DNA from: Pseudoscleropodium purum
Lineage: Eukaryota; Streptophyta; Bryopsida; Hypnales; Brachytheciaceae
NCBI GenBank assembly: GCA_963969395.1
Contig: OZ017797.1
Span: 40,362,001 to 40,426,000 of the forward strand
Reading direction: 5' to 3'
DNA: 64,000 nt
Shown: piece after piece, positions 45,563 through 57,044 of the stretch
Position numbering within the stretch: position 1 is the first letter of the stretch
How the letters are laid out: each line of letters starts with the position of its first letter
The notes under the pieces: model-generated
The model's database searches: none
What the model was told of the DNA's origin: nothing
What the model saw: only the letters and a program-made list of their open reading frames with translations
Translations under genes and position numbers: made by a program

Positions 45563-45772
45563 TTACACTTGTTTCTTGATACGGTTATATTTTCTGAACC
45601 CTCTCAAGCTGCCCATTATTCTTGGTTTGTACTCCTTTCCATAACACAATTCTGCAACCATTTTAAGGTTTATTAGGGTCTCGCGGAATCGTAAGGGTTC
45701 AAATTTTCCATCTCCTGCTTTACTTGATTGATTAGAAACAGATTCTTCTGGGACAGTTTTTACGTTTGCCAC
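45563..45772 (-). CDS. Possible 3' exon of an unknown gene, uncertain
   Basis: A 69-codon minus frame with balanced composition and a basic C-terminus (…GFRKYNRIKKQV). Its first few codons lie inside duplication copy 2, the rest outside it. An AG acceptor-like site (cccag) follows codon 7, so it could be a terminal exon cut by the arrival of the duplicated segment. No family recognised; a chance ORF remains possible. Confidence 0.25.
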   Translation of the reverse strand: MANVKTVPEESVSNQSSKAGDGKFEPLRFRETLINLKMVAELCYGKEYKPRIMGSLRGFRKYNRIKKQV

Positions 45773-47300
45773 ATTTGCAGTGGAAGCACGGGTTGTGAAA
45801 TAGAGAATTTATTTCGCAGTATAATGGAAACCGTCATGATCAAACAGAAGCGAATGCAACCAGGGAACACAAGTTACAGCTCAGGCACACAAGAGTGGTG
45901 GTTTCTTCAAACCTGGCTACTAACAACCCGGGTCAGAAACTGTAGTCCGAAACACTTTCGTATCGTCAATGCCATCCAACTTGCGGCCACTTCGCACGCA
46001 ACCGGAAACAAATCACCATAACCTAACCACTGATCGACTCGGGCATCAGGTCTCCAAGGTGGTTCGCATCACACAAATCAGCCGCAAATTACCCATTCAA
46101 AAGGCTTTCATCACTTGATTCACTCTAACTAGTATCCACATCAACCACTCAGAATGAGTAGGAGGTTTCGATGCTTCACAGAGAAAAATCTCTACCAAAC
46201 TGATAATTATCCTCACGGTGCTGCCGAAAGAAAAAAATATAGTGTGCGAAATATGGCACAGCTCAGGATTCATTTGTGTTGGAAACGATGGTTTCTCTTC
46301 AACGCCTTCTCGCGAAGACTAAAAGCGAGCTGGGGTTATCGAATCATCACTGCAATGCCATAGCACTCACACTAAAATGCTATACAGAACCCTAATTTAA
46401 TCATGCAGAGACAAAGATACGATCGCCAGAAAGTCTCAGACATCCAAGGAAGGATGGGAAACTGCACCAGCTCTCGAGCCCGGCAGGGCGAAAGCTTTAG
46501 GCGGCCACTGCGAATGTTGGAGAAAAAAGCCTAGATTTCTATTATCGCAGACTCCTGGCAAGACACAGTGACCTCAAATAATTCGGAAATTGCGCTCGCT
46601 CAGATCAGCGGGTTAACTATCATATGAGATACAGAACGAGGTTCTGGTCCCCGTATCAAGTCTGTTGAGCTTGACGAAATTTACGTGTCATCCCCGCGAA
46701 CGTCTCCGACAGAATTAAACATCAAACACAGAAGGCTCATCTGAAGAAATTCAACCATGTTAGCCCTGTGTACTTCACTGAGTTACCCCTCAGAAGCGCG
46801 GGTATTTTCTAATCATCGCCTTCACTGACAATACAAAAGGAAAGAGCTCAGAGAAGCGAAAAGGTTTCTTCAAGATGGCGTACAGCCAAATCAGAAACTC
46901 TCAGCAAACTTTCGAATCATCATTGCACGACTCGCATAAAAAGGACAAGACAGTATCGCTTCCGTGACATGAAGGATCAGTGTTTCTGGCTTGGCTCGTT
47001 AGAGCTGAATAGCACAGTTGGAATCAGCGTCGATCATCCGGGGAAAGTATCCTCATCTCCAGTCATGTCACACCGTGTGAAAAAACCACTTGTGCGTCTC
47101 AGATATCCAAGGAAGGTTTAGAAGCTGCATTAGCTCTCAAGCCCGGCAGGGCGAAAGCTTTAGGCGGCCACTGCGAATGTTTGAGAAACAAGCCTAAGGA
47201 GGTATCATCACAGACTTCGCCGAAAGACTCAAACAACTTGAAGCCTGTCAAACACCATGCCAACAAACTCCGGCAGACCAAGAAGAAATCACACCTAATA
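45762..47300 (+). repeat. 1,539-bp near-identical direct duplication, copy 2
   Basis: Same as 9556-11094, same orientation, 36.2 kb away, with the internal repeat units at 46437 and 47100. It lies upstream of the CH-LysM gene (start 49072), with 1.77 kb between. The left edge is abrupt: 45761 and 9555 begin unrelated sequence. Confidence 0.95.
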
Positions 47301-47404
47301 CCCTACTGGGAAACCTGGGAAACTGACGACACACGCATATAGTACTAGACATCGCATCCAGAGGACCGGTCGAAAGGTTATACCAAAAAGTGACATGTAG
47401 GGAA

Positions 47405-47410
47405 TATATA
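47405..47410 (+). promoter_or_regulatory. TATA-like box downstream of duplication copy 2
   Basis: TATATA in ggaatatatagaaga, conserved with 11189-11194. It could start a transcript running towards the CH-LysM gene 1.6 kb downstream, but this is not demonstrated. Confidence 0.4.
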
Positions 47411-47447
47411 GAAGAAGTGGCTGACAATGGTAAGTTCTAGTCCCATA

Positions 47448-47471
47448 CCCTAACCCTAACCCTAACCCTAA
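47448..47471 (+). repeat. Short CCCTAA tract (4 units), copy 2
   Basis: Four perfect CCCTAA units; copy 1 has three. Length variation of a short tract between copies is consistent with slippage after duplication. Confidence 0.8.
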
Positions 47472-47620
47472 TGCTATTCTTGGCTCTCAATCTGCTAGAA
47501 TCGTAACGAAGATGAGGCAGTGAAATCCCGCACTTCATTCAAAGCTGTGAGATCAGAGTGTAAGAAAACGAATAAATCTGGACTGAAGATAAGGGTGACA
47601 GAAGCGTGTACGTGAGATAA

Positions 47621-49071
47621 TTCTACTCCGTAAACCAGAATACATGATTTTCCCCAACGACACTCTTCATTGTGTCTTTTGAGTAGTGTGCAATTCTTGT
47701 TATGAACATTTCCTGGACGTAGAGTTTCAAAGTCTTGCTTGCATACTAGTACGGAAGACAAGTCTCACACTCTCTCACTTGTCTTATTAGAATATGTTCC
47801 TATTCACAATTCCCACTACGAGATTTTCGTCGTTTGTTTTCAAATTCAGTATTGTGTAATTTTCAAGCTTAAAAACCTTACTTCACCAGAAGTAAGCCCC
47901 TTTACACAAACTCGAAATCGAGTCCATTCTCGGAATACAAATCTTCAACCATCATGCTGAAGTCTTCGAATTTCATGGTAAGATTCGTTCCTTCTCCCTT
48001 CACAGAGCCCTAAGTAATTTGACTGACATTCACATATTCATTATCACAAGTACTAACTTTTCACATAAAGTTGAGTAGTACTCACATCGCAGAATCGCTC
48101 CTTACAGATCGTCGCTCTCGCGCTCTGGCACAAATCCTATTTCATCTGCAGCATTTTCAAATCCTAAGTTCCTAACATAGGTTTTGACTGACAAGCACTC
48201 CGAGAATCTCCAGAAAAGCGATGGCCACTATCGCAGCAGCTCTAGCGGTATGCTACACCAGCAACAGTGACCTACAAAGACGAAGCGAATATGCGGCAAG
48301 TCTTGGGACCTTCACTAACTTAATCTCCTCTATCAGCGTCACCAACAATAATTCCCACTCTCACTCAGCGACAGAAGAGGCGACCCTCCATGGACGGAAC
48401 CTTGTGCGGATGGATTGCTGGTCTCCGTAACCTCGGAAGAGACGACCACGTGGACTCGCCGTTGTGCATGTAGCCAGGACTGAGTGAATGCCAGTGAGGA
48501 GGCCAGGATCATCCGTGAAGATTGCTTGCGGCTGCAGTTGGTCGATTGTGGTCGCGCCCAATCGTCTCGCCGCTCCCTTATCGCTAATTCCCTGATCCCT
48601 GTGTTTCCGGCCCACCCTTCAGCTGCTCACGTCCCTTCGCCTGCTGCAGCAGCAGCCACCCAGCCGTCGTCGCATTAGTACCAGCTCCCCTCATCGGTAC
48701 ACTCTGGGGCCTTTCTCATTCGCAGGAACTCATTAACAAAGCTATTCGGGGTTCTTTAGGGTAACGACTATTGCAATTTCACCTTTTCTTGCGTTTCTGC
48801 CTCTTTAAGTGTTGCCGTTTGGGAGAAGAATTGGGAGGAGCTCTTCTTGGGTTTTGGAGTTGGGGAGATAGTTGGCGAGTTTTTCTTGGGGTATGTAGTT
48901 AGGTGAGGATAATTGGAAGGCGTTTTTTCTTTGGGGTTTTAGTTAGGGAGAATCATTGACGAGTTTTTTCTTTGGGGTTTTACGATATGCAGGTGATTGT
49001 AGATTTGGGGGGAGGATTGGAGTGAAGGTCTTCGAGGTGGAGATAGTTGGTAAAGAATCGAGACGGAAGCG
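47621..49071 (+). promoter_or_regulatory. Upstream region and 5' leader of the CH-LysM gene
   Basis: GC rises towards 49 kb. A short ATG frame at 47954 runs eight codons to a GTAAGA donor-like site, with a cttacag acceptor-like site near 48106; this may be leader splicing or coincidence. At 48860-48990 three related stretches (gagtttttcttgggg, gttttttctttggggtttta, gagttttttctttgggg) form a leader repeat, followed by an atgcag acceptor-like site. No second gene is convincing. Confidence 0.4.
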
Positions 49072-50457
49072 ATGGAGGAGCCGACCACCCCCGACACGCA
49101 TTCCACGAAGTCGGCGTTTCACGAGTCGGACATCGAGTTTCTTAGGGCTTCTGCGAGGGAATGGCTGGAAGCCGTGCTCGGGGAGGAATTGGACGAGCAT
49201 ACTTCTCTGGAGGATTTGTTGGCCGACGGCGCGCTGCTCTACCGAGTCTCCCAGCACATTAAAGACGATCCCAAGTTCCCGGGACACGTTGAATCCCCGA
49301 AGGCGAGCACGGCCTCCCCGTCGTTCGAGAGGAAGAGCAGTCTCAAGTACCAGCCCTACGCGTCCGTGGAAGCTTTTTTGAACATGTGCAAGGGGGTGGG
49401 ACTCCGCGACGTGGACGTGTTCAACCCCTCGGACGCCGTGGACCAGAAGGATATCCGGCGCGTGTGCGTCTGCTTGCGTCGCTTGTCGAAGAAGGCGCGC
49501 ACGCTACACCTCTTGGTGCCCGATTTCGATAACGTCAAGGATACGTTGGTCACTCCTGCTAGCAAGATGCCACGGGATGCTGTTCAGAAAACGAAAGAGA
49601 CGCTGCAGCGGTCGGCTTCCCGGTCTTCTTCTAAGAGCAGTGAAAACGGCCCGGTGAGCAGTGATTTACGGAAGGACGACACAGAAACGAAGACGCCCGA
49701 ACCAGAGCTTGTGGAATCCGCGCGCGAGACTGCAAACTTGGCTGAATCTTTCAACAAGGTACACCATGATGTGGCAGCTAAACACAAGGAGCCCGTCGTT
49801 GCCGATTCCAAGAGCGCAGACATTTCACCGTCAGCTGCTGATCATGACCATGCAGATGAACATGGTTCGAAATCTACTACTGCTTCCAAGGCCAAATCCG
49901 AAGCTCCGAAGCCGACCATGTCGAGAATTATGTTGAAAGCACCGAGTGACGTGAAATCTCAAGTTGACGAGAAGGCAAGGGCTTCCGAAGAGAACCAGAA
50001 GGGTTTGTTTAGGGCGCATCTGGAGGGGACGGCGCCTTACACCAAGAAGGAGATCAAGAAGGGCAAGGATGGAGATGGTCCCTGGTTGTTGCTAGGAGCT
50101 TTAGCCATCGCTGGTGGTATTCTAGGTTTGGTGTTGTGGAAGAAACGAGGTGATGGCGAGCCAAGGGGTGGTCTGAAAGGATTCATTGAACGTGGGAAGA
50201 AAAAACTGAAGAAATTCAGAGTTCGTAATGATGATAGCAGTAGCAGCAGCAGCAGCAGTGACAGTAGCAGTGATAGTGACAGTGACAATGAAGGTCACAA
50301 GTTCCACAGTGACGGAGTCTACAACGTGAAGGAAGGGGATAACTTGACGAAGATTGCGAAGAGGTCTGGGAAGAAGAACTGGCGTGAAATTGTGGGTGAG
50401 AATCCAAGCATTAGTAACCCTGACCTCATTCATCCAGGGGATCGTCTCAAGCTCTAG
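49072..50457 (+). CDS. Calponin-homology / transmembrane / LysM protein
   Basis: Single-exon gene of 461 residues. Residues about 21-145 read as a calponin-homology-like domain (REWLEAVLG, LEDLLADGALLYRVSQ, VEAFLNMCKGVGLRDVDVF, then VCVCLRRLSKKA). A low-complexity linker (about 160-330) follows, then one hydrophobic span WLLLGALAIAGGILGLVLW (about 337-356), a Lys-rich stretch, an acidic Ser/Asp tract (about 386-405), and a C-terminal LysM (about 415-461: YNVKEGDNLTKIAKRSG … NPDLIHPGDRLKL). CH domains bind actin or microtubule-related partners; LysM binds N-acetylglucosamine polymers or acts in protein contacts. There is no signal peptide, so LysM may be cytosolic or face an organelle lumen. 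The start is the first in-frame ATG. The Ser/Asp tract suits CK2 phosphorylation. I know no named protein with this exact order. Confidence 0.85.
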   Translation: MEEPTTPDTHSTKSAFHESDIEFLRASAREWLEAVLGEELDEHTSLEDLLADGALLYRVSQHIKDDPKFPGHVESPKASTASPSFERKSSLKYQPYASVEAFLNMCKGVGLRDVDVFNPSDAVDQKDIRRVCVCLRRLSKKARTLHLLVPDFDNVKDTLVTPASKMPRDAVQKTKETLQRSASRSSSKSSENGPVSSDLRKDDTETKTPEPELVESARETANLAESFNKVHHDVAAKHKEPVVADSKSADISPSAADHDHADEHGSKSTTASKAKSEAPKPTMSRIMLKAPSDVKSQVDEKARASEENQKGLFRAHLEGTAPYTKKEIKKGKDGDGPWLLLGALAIAGGILGLVLWKKRGDGEPRGGLKGFIERGKKKLKKFRVRNDDSSSSSSSSDSSSDSDSDNEGHKFHSDGVYNVKEGDNLTKIAKRSGKKNWREIVGENPSISNPDLIHPGDRLKL

Positions 50458-50652
50458 TGAGTAAATATTTGCTTGCTGTGGAGATTGTACTTGTTTCCAT
50501 TTTTTTGCTTCCTGTTTTTTCTTGTATCAAAGGAAGAGTGTAAATTTACTGCATTCATGCTCTCTGTGAGCATATACATGACTTGTACTTGCGAACAATT
50601 TTGTGTACTTCGAATCAGATACATGTTGATCATTCTGGCCTGAACTGAGTTG

Positions 50653-50658
50653 AATAAA
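50653..50658 (+). terminator. Polyadenylation signal of the CH-LysM gene
   Basis: AATAAA about 195 bp after the stop codon, preceded by a T-rich 3' UTR with TTTGTA/TGTAA-type words, as in plant 3' ends. Confidence 0.5.
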
Positions 50659-52560
50659 TGCCCTTTGTAAATAAGTGTTTTTCCGCTGTAGTGGTGTTGG
50701 AGTTACATTAGTTTCTCCACTTTTAAATGATTTTTGATTGGAACATCAATTTTTGGATAGCTGATGTACTGTTCCGTGGTCTACTTGCACTTAACATGTG
50801 GCTGACTGTTCTGGCATTTTTATTTTATTTTGGAACAAATGAATGAAATTCATGGGAGAGAGTCCCACTGCCCGACCTACGCGGATGACAATGTTGCCAC
50901 CCCCGCCGAGAGCCGAATGTGCTCGCATTCTGAACTGTGCCTGTATTTGAGGATATGGATGTTTTGAGCAACAGTCCAAGAATTTTGAAAGTTCACTTAT
51001 ACTGAATTATTGGACTCTGAAATATGTCTTTGATATGGTTTGATTGATTGTCAGGTAACACAGCCTATTGTTGTCAATTTGGTCTTTGCACATGTTCAGG
51101 TTCACGAAATTATTATTTGCAAATAGGTCCTTATAGTGAAAGAAAGAACATACAGATTTCCACTGGGGATCATCGGCAGTTTGGCACTGTACAGATTTTC
51201 ACAGTGGGCCATCAGCGCTTTATGGAGAGAGTCGGCAGCCCGTTACGCTGGTAGGGCTATTCATTTTCCCGAGTAGCCATTGAACGCTCTCTATACAGCA
51301 TTTTGTAAGAGCCTGTTTCCATGTAATCCCCGTCCCTGTGAATGTGCAATGGGCAGGGTCACGTACAGTACAAATGCTGTTGCCTTGGTAGACAGACAAG
51401 AATGCGAGCGCGGCGGGAAGGGCAACCGCAAATGGAAACTCCGCCAGAGAATGACTGAGGCTCCGGATGCTTCCCGTGCAGACTAGCCCAACGCTTGGGG
51501 TCGGTCCGCCGTCACCATTTACGTGCTGCCGGGATTCTCTGCCGGATGATACGTAATGTAATTCAACCGACTGCCTTCTCACTCATCCATTATCTCATTT
51601 CAGCGATGCTCGGTTCAGATCAGCCCAGCGGCCCTCATTGGATTGACGGGTGATTCATGTGGGGTGACTCTGGTATCAATTTGGACTGAACCCTTAAATG
51701 ACGAAGGGGTGACCTTGGAAATCATCCCTTTTCATTACAAGCTATTGGAAGTCAAGCTATTGCAAGAAACCTTCCTTTTTCCCACAAAATTTGGAGGATG
51801 AATAGTTGCACTTTTGTCCTACACAACAAGATTCTATGTCATTCATCAACAAGATATTCTATCATTCATCGACTAAAAAATGGCCGCTGGGACGTTTTTG
51901 GGTTAAATCTTGTAATGTCACTGCAAACACTAAGTGTTGAATGGAAGTGCAGATGTTCAATCTTGACATTTTGTGTGGAATTTAGAGTAGGTCTTGCATA
52001 GTAATTTGACCTCCAAGAATTACCAAGCATATTAAGCAAATGATTCACAGAGTTCCCAAATGGATGATTTCAACTGTGACCAATTTGATGCTCGAGGCCA
52101 GGGTTACACGCCCAACTTATAAACAAATGCCCTATGTTTTCACCGTGATAAAATTTTTGCCATAGGGTCATCGACTTTCCGAAAAGGAAGGGGTGGAGCG
52201 AGTTCAGAAGGTCACCAAAATTTCAGAAAGTCACTAGAATTTCTGATTTGCAGGGCCAGCCCACTTCGTTGAAGAATAGACCTCTGGGTTTTTTCAAAGC
52301 AGTAATTGACACACATTTAGGCATCACATTTGTCATTTCATTTGATTATTAATATCAATGCAAATTATTTTCAATATATTGAATTTTAACAATATCAATA
52401 TTCATCTTACTAGAGAAATGAACTAAAATTATGAATTTAAATTTCAAAATTATAGTATTTAAAATATTAATGTAATTGACAAAAAATTATATTTATATCA
52501 AAAATGTCAATCTCTTTAGTAATTCAATTACATATTTGCATTAAAAAAAAATTAAATTAA
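50659..52560. other. Intergenic, no gene seen
   Basis: Mixed composition to about 51.7 kb with opposite-strand overlapping short frames (largest 120 codons, 51220-51582 minus), none with domains. AT-rich after 52.3 kb. Possibly an eroded gene at 51.0-51.65 kb, not identifiable. Confidence 0.4.
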
Positions 52561-52566
52561 ATTTTT

Positions 52567-52751
<185 letters not shown>

Positions 52752-52794
52752 AATAGTACTCATGTGAACAATTTCATCACTTTGGAACATTATA

Positions 52795-53425
52795 ATTTTA
52801 ACCCCAAAATGTGCAAGGCACCAAAGTCTAGGGTTGATAGTACTTTGAAGTTAAATAAAACCTAAACAATTTCCTATTTTTGTTAGTTTATATTTTTTTT
52901 TAAAGTTCTTTTTGAAGTCAAGTTCTATCATCAAAATTTTGATTTTTAAAATGAGTGATTATGATTTTTCTATTCCAGATTTTGTGCAAAGATATCCATT
53001 GCAATCTTGACTTTTCATAGTGTTTCAAGCTCTTTGAAATGAATCCTCAATTTTATTAGATTTCAAAGAAAAATTTACATTAGAAATTCATTTTAAAAAT
53101 TGTAGAAGAGATTTTGAGATCCCATAAATTGATCAAGGTTATGCATGCTATGTCTTTTAACCTCATATTTTTTAGTGACCAATTTTCTAAATTTGACATG
53201 TAAAGGGAAGATTGAAATACTTCAATTAAACATTCTAATTTTTCAATCCATAATAAATATTGTTGTGTTTTCTTTTGCTATTATGATCTTTAACATATTT
53301 TGTTTTATTTTATATGATTACATTTAAAAAATTAATAAAACTCATCAAAATATTCATTTTTTGTTCACTTTAGAGGAAATTTGTAGAAGTTCAAAAAGGC
53401 CTTGGGCATTTGGGGGTTAACCAAG
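52795..53425 (+). repeat. Dispersed repeat family R, copy 3
   Basis: Collinear with copy 2 at 20840-21515, ending at ggccttgggcat in both. It lies 47 bp after an (AT)n tract; copy 2 lies about 260 bp after one. Confidence 0.75.
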
Positions 53426-54329
53426 CACAATGAACAAAAATGTAATCCCTAAATGTAATCAATAGTCTTCAAATTTGGGAAATTGCCTCCTTCCATTATA
53501 AAATGCAACTAAGAAGTATATTTTGAAATAAAAGATATAATTGTTGTATAGGATTTCAAACTTAAAATTAATATTTTTTTTGTAATTCAATTACAAATAA
53601 GATTGAATTTTTGAAGGTTAAATTTTTGTGTTGAGTTGAAATAAAATATTCTAAATGTAGTGATTTTTCAAGAAATTTTGATTAAATTTTAAACTTTTAA
53701 AATGTTAATTTGGTGAATTTTCAATGTTAAAAATTCTAATTTCACCTAAAAAATATTCATTTTCTTGTGTGGCAAATTTGACCATGTATATGTCTTTTAT
53801 TCAACAAGTCTTACACCTCTCTAGCAAGCAAGAAGAGGTTCCACCAAGCACCACCTCTCCAATAGGTAAGAACAACTTCACCACATAGCTGCACCTCCCC
53901 CAACATGTAAGAAGTTCCATGCTTAGCAAGTGAATAGCCACTCTTAGTAAGTGAATAGCCACTCATTGATGGTCGGGCAAATGAAGAAAAGGGAGAGACG
54001 TGAGCTCTAAAATGGTTGGTGATTGGTAGAAAGTCATACAACCTATCCTAAACCTAAAGCGCTTTCCATATATACTGATCGGGGAGATTTTTGTTGTATA
54101 GTGCTTCCACCAATGTTCGATCAAGTATAGAAGCCTGCTCCACTTTTTCTTCTCAACTATGAAATTTTAGCTATTTATATCCACATGCCTATATACAAGG
54201 ACACTTGATTAGACGCAAACCTCATCACACAAAGAATGTCAACATGCGAAATTATAGATAAATTATAACAAACAAATACATATCAATATTTATCTATGTC
54301 CCACAATGCTAATATCCAATTATCAAACC
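53426..54329. other. Intergenic, no gene seen
   Basis: Includes a short tandem duplication at about 53926-53968 (gtgaatagccactc twice). A 76-codon minus frame at 53811-54041 has no domain. Confidence 0.5.
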
Positions 54330-54430
54330 AAATGAGGTAGTTGGCCAACACTTACACTTCATTAAAATCTCCAAACTTAAAACACTAAGATAAATCCTAT
54401 TACTTTCCTTGTCACTTTCTATAATGCCAC
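54330..54430 (+). repeat. Direct repeat J, left copy
   Basis: gaggtagttgg.caac..ttacacttca, then ctccaaa, then ctaagataaatcctattact followed by tttc.ttg.cactt, match 55655-55750. The distance is about 1.32 kb. Such a pair may mark the ends of a small non-coding element, but no terminal TG..CA or duplication was established. Confidence 0.55.
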
Positions 54431-55654
54431 TATCTTCTCAAAAGAGGCAAGCAACCCCGCTCTACCAACCCCCTTCCAAATATAAATCAACAACCTTACG
54501 ATGAGATTAAAAAAATCAATGACCACTCTCTGTTGCCATGCGATGTGAATTAAAAAATAAATGTCATTGGATGTCTTGTTCGCTTGCATTGAAATGTTTT
54601 TGCAAATTCAAAGGTTCCAATGAGAGGATGCAATCAAACAATGCAATCAATTTGAAAGATGCAAGAGGTTCTCTCTTTAATGTGACTTGAGAACTCATGA
54701 TTTCTTCAAGCATCTTCTTCTCTATAAATGTATTTTGTGTTTTATGATTGTTGCTCTTGTTTTTTTGATGTTGAAAGCCACCTCAAATAGAATGCTTGAA
54801 GGATTTCTATAAGTCTTCACCTATTATTTGCTTCTATAGGAGTCAATTGCTTGCTATTTGTATTGCACTTAAAATTCAGTCATTTCAATATTATTTTCAA
54901 AGGTAGTCAATTGGCTTCATGCATAAATAGAAGGATGCAATTGTAATGCAATGTTTGATTAGTGAATTTGTACCACTACATATAGTATTTGAAGTTAAGG
55001 TGCATTGGGAGAGTTGAGGTTTGAAAATTTGTATCTTGATATGTGAGGATATAGATGCTTTGAATTGCAATGGGATAGGATGCTTATAAATGCTTGTGAA
55101 TTTTGAGTAAGGAATTTAGTATTAGAGTGTGTTTGAAATTTTGAATGCTAAAATGTTATGATAGTTGTATAATTATTATTTGGTGTTCTTCTTTATTTTT
55201 GTTGTTCATACTTCTAATTCACTTGTTTTTGTATTTTTTAATGCTTCTCTTGATCTCTTCACTTACAAACAATTTCAAGAGACAAAAGGGAACAAATAAG
55301 GAAAAGGAGACATATTAAGATTGAGGATGAAATTGTTGAAAAGATTAGGATTTAGGATTGAATATAAAAGGAATAATGAAATGAAAAAAATAAAGAATTG
55401 AATTTTTTTAATGTAATTTAGGATTTGTTGTTCAACACAAGCAATTAAGGAAGAATGATGTAAATTTGGAGATTGAATGTTTTCAATGTAGGGAATTAGA
55501 AATGATTTTTGTTCAATGATTATATGCCATGTGTACAAAAATTATTCTCTAACTATCCTAATATTAGGCTTGTATATGGTTTTACACTATCATTGTCACC
55601 TTTAAAAGTCTCAAAAGAGGGAGTAATTGCCTAACTACACAAAAGGCAACTATC
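54431..55654. other. AT-rich segment between J repeats, nothing seen
   Basis: No open frame with a domain; no primer-binding or polypurine tract identified. Confidence 0.5.
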
Positions 55655-55750
55655 AATTGGATGAGGTAGTTGGTCAACTTTTACACTTCACTTAGATCTC
55701 CAAAGGCACTAAGATAAATCCTATTACTTTCTTTGCCACTTCCTATGAGA
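55655..55750 (+). repeat. Direct repeat J, right copy
   Basis: Counterpart of 54330-54430, same orientation. Confidence 0.55.
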
Positions 55751-55904
55751 TCATTTTTCAATTTGATTCTTGATATCATAACCTCACCAAAAATGAAGTT
55801 GAAGAGCAAGTTCTAACCCAATTTGTTATCATGAATATATTGCTAAAATCATAAGATCTAGATTGCCCCTTCATTGTTATGATTGAAAAGCGAGACAGCA
55901 CTTT

Positions 55905-56109
55905 CACTATAAGAAACCCATGTTTTAGTTGACATATTTTTATGAACATTCAATCTAACAACCATGTTTTTATGTCAACAATGACATCCAATTTAACATG
56001 AAAAATTGATGTTCTATGTTAAATTGAATGTCATTGTTGCCATAAAACATGGTTGTTACATTGAATGTCCATAAAAATCCATTAACTAAAATACAAGTTT
56101 CTTAAAGTG
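55905..56109. mobile_element. CACTA-like MITE 5 with 3-bp TSD
   Basis: 205 bp, starting CACTATAAGAAACCCATG and ending CAAGTTTCTTAAAGTG. TTT flanks both ends (55902-55904 and 56110-56112). The arms pair almost along the full length, with the apex near 56010 (aaattgatgtt). The best-preserved member of the family in this window. Confidence 0.85.
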
Positions 56110-56112
56110 TTT

Positions 56113-56881
56113 CTTTGGTTTCATCAAGGTCAAGTTACAAAATCTACACTTTAACAACATTGCTTTATTAGAAGGAAGGAAAACCTTCACATTTGTACTT
56201 GAAACCAACTTCAAGACTATGGCCTAAATGAAAAAAAGGCAAGAATGATTCCACTCACATCCAAGAACAAAAAGATGAGTTTATATTTATACTCACCTAT
56301 TGTTTTGCAAGTAAATCCTTGTAGAGTCTTGATTAATTTCATAATTTTTTCATAGTATAATGTCCAAGATCTAAAAATTTTTAGTCTTCCTAAATGCCAC
56401 AAAAAATCAAAATTCATAATAGTTATTCTTGCCAATACTACTTCCAAGATTTATTAGACAACCCACCTCACCTATCATCAATAAATAGGCCAACACCTCA
56501 AGCAATTTTGACCCAAAATCTAATACTTCAAAAAACTTTGTCAACTTCCTTACAACTACTAGGATAACCAAAAATTACCTTCTCGAATTTTCAACTATGC
56601 AAATTATGGCTATACTACACCGCCTTCCAAGAGCCAAAATATTATTAGCATACAATACAAATTTCACGTTAAGTATCAACCTTGACAAATATGACAATAT
56701 TAGATTTTTTACTTTTGCAAATTCCACCATCTATACCTAGTAGTGCACAAAAAGAGCCCAACCCCTCCTCAATAAGTACATAGATTTCACTCACATCACC
56801 AAAACATCAAGGGCATAAATCCTACAAAACAAGCCCAACTCATAGACTTCCAACCTACATGTTTTTAAATAGTAGAAACCA
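56113..56881. other. AT-rich intergenic, nothing seen
   Basis: No supported feature. Confidence 0.55.
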
Positions 56882-57044
56882 TTAAGGTAACTCTACCTAT
56901 GACAATCCAAATGGGAGCCAACCCATTACAGTCTAAATTATACTAATGGTATACTTTCCAATTTTTGAAATGTGCATCATTAAAATATTTTTGCTTGTGA
57001 TGGGCTCCTTCCCATTTGGACTGTCAGAGGCAAGGTTACCTTAC
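56882..57044. repeat. Inverted repeat with 48-bp arms
   Basis: The left arm 56882-56930 contains gacaatccaaatgggagcc; the right arm 56997-57044 contains ggctccttcccatttggact. About 37 of 48 positions pair. The loop is about 66 bp. It could be a small MITE or a miRNA-like foldback; it resembles no family I can name. Confidence 0.6.

Larger units (their letters stand above)
47301..47620 (+). repeat. Diverged right flank of duplication copy 2
   Basis: Homologous to 11095-11770 but with many substitutions and small indels, except for a well conserved block at 47474-47520. It contains a TATA-like box at 47405-47410, a possible GTAAGT donor at 47430 and the CCCTAA tract. Confidence 0.7.

Noticed and set aside
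9556..47300. A giant LTR retrotransposon with the two 1.5-kb copies as its LTRs
   Set aside because: There is no gag, protease, reverse transcriptase or integrase in between, no primer-binding site next to copy 1, no TG..CA ends, and homology runs past the right edge at lower identity. The interval also contains an intact five-exon GDSL gene and a TPR pseudogene.
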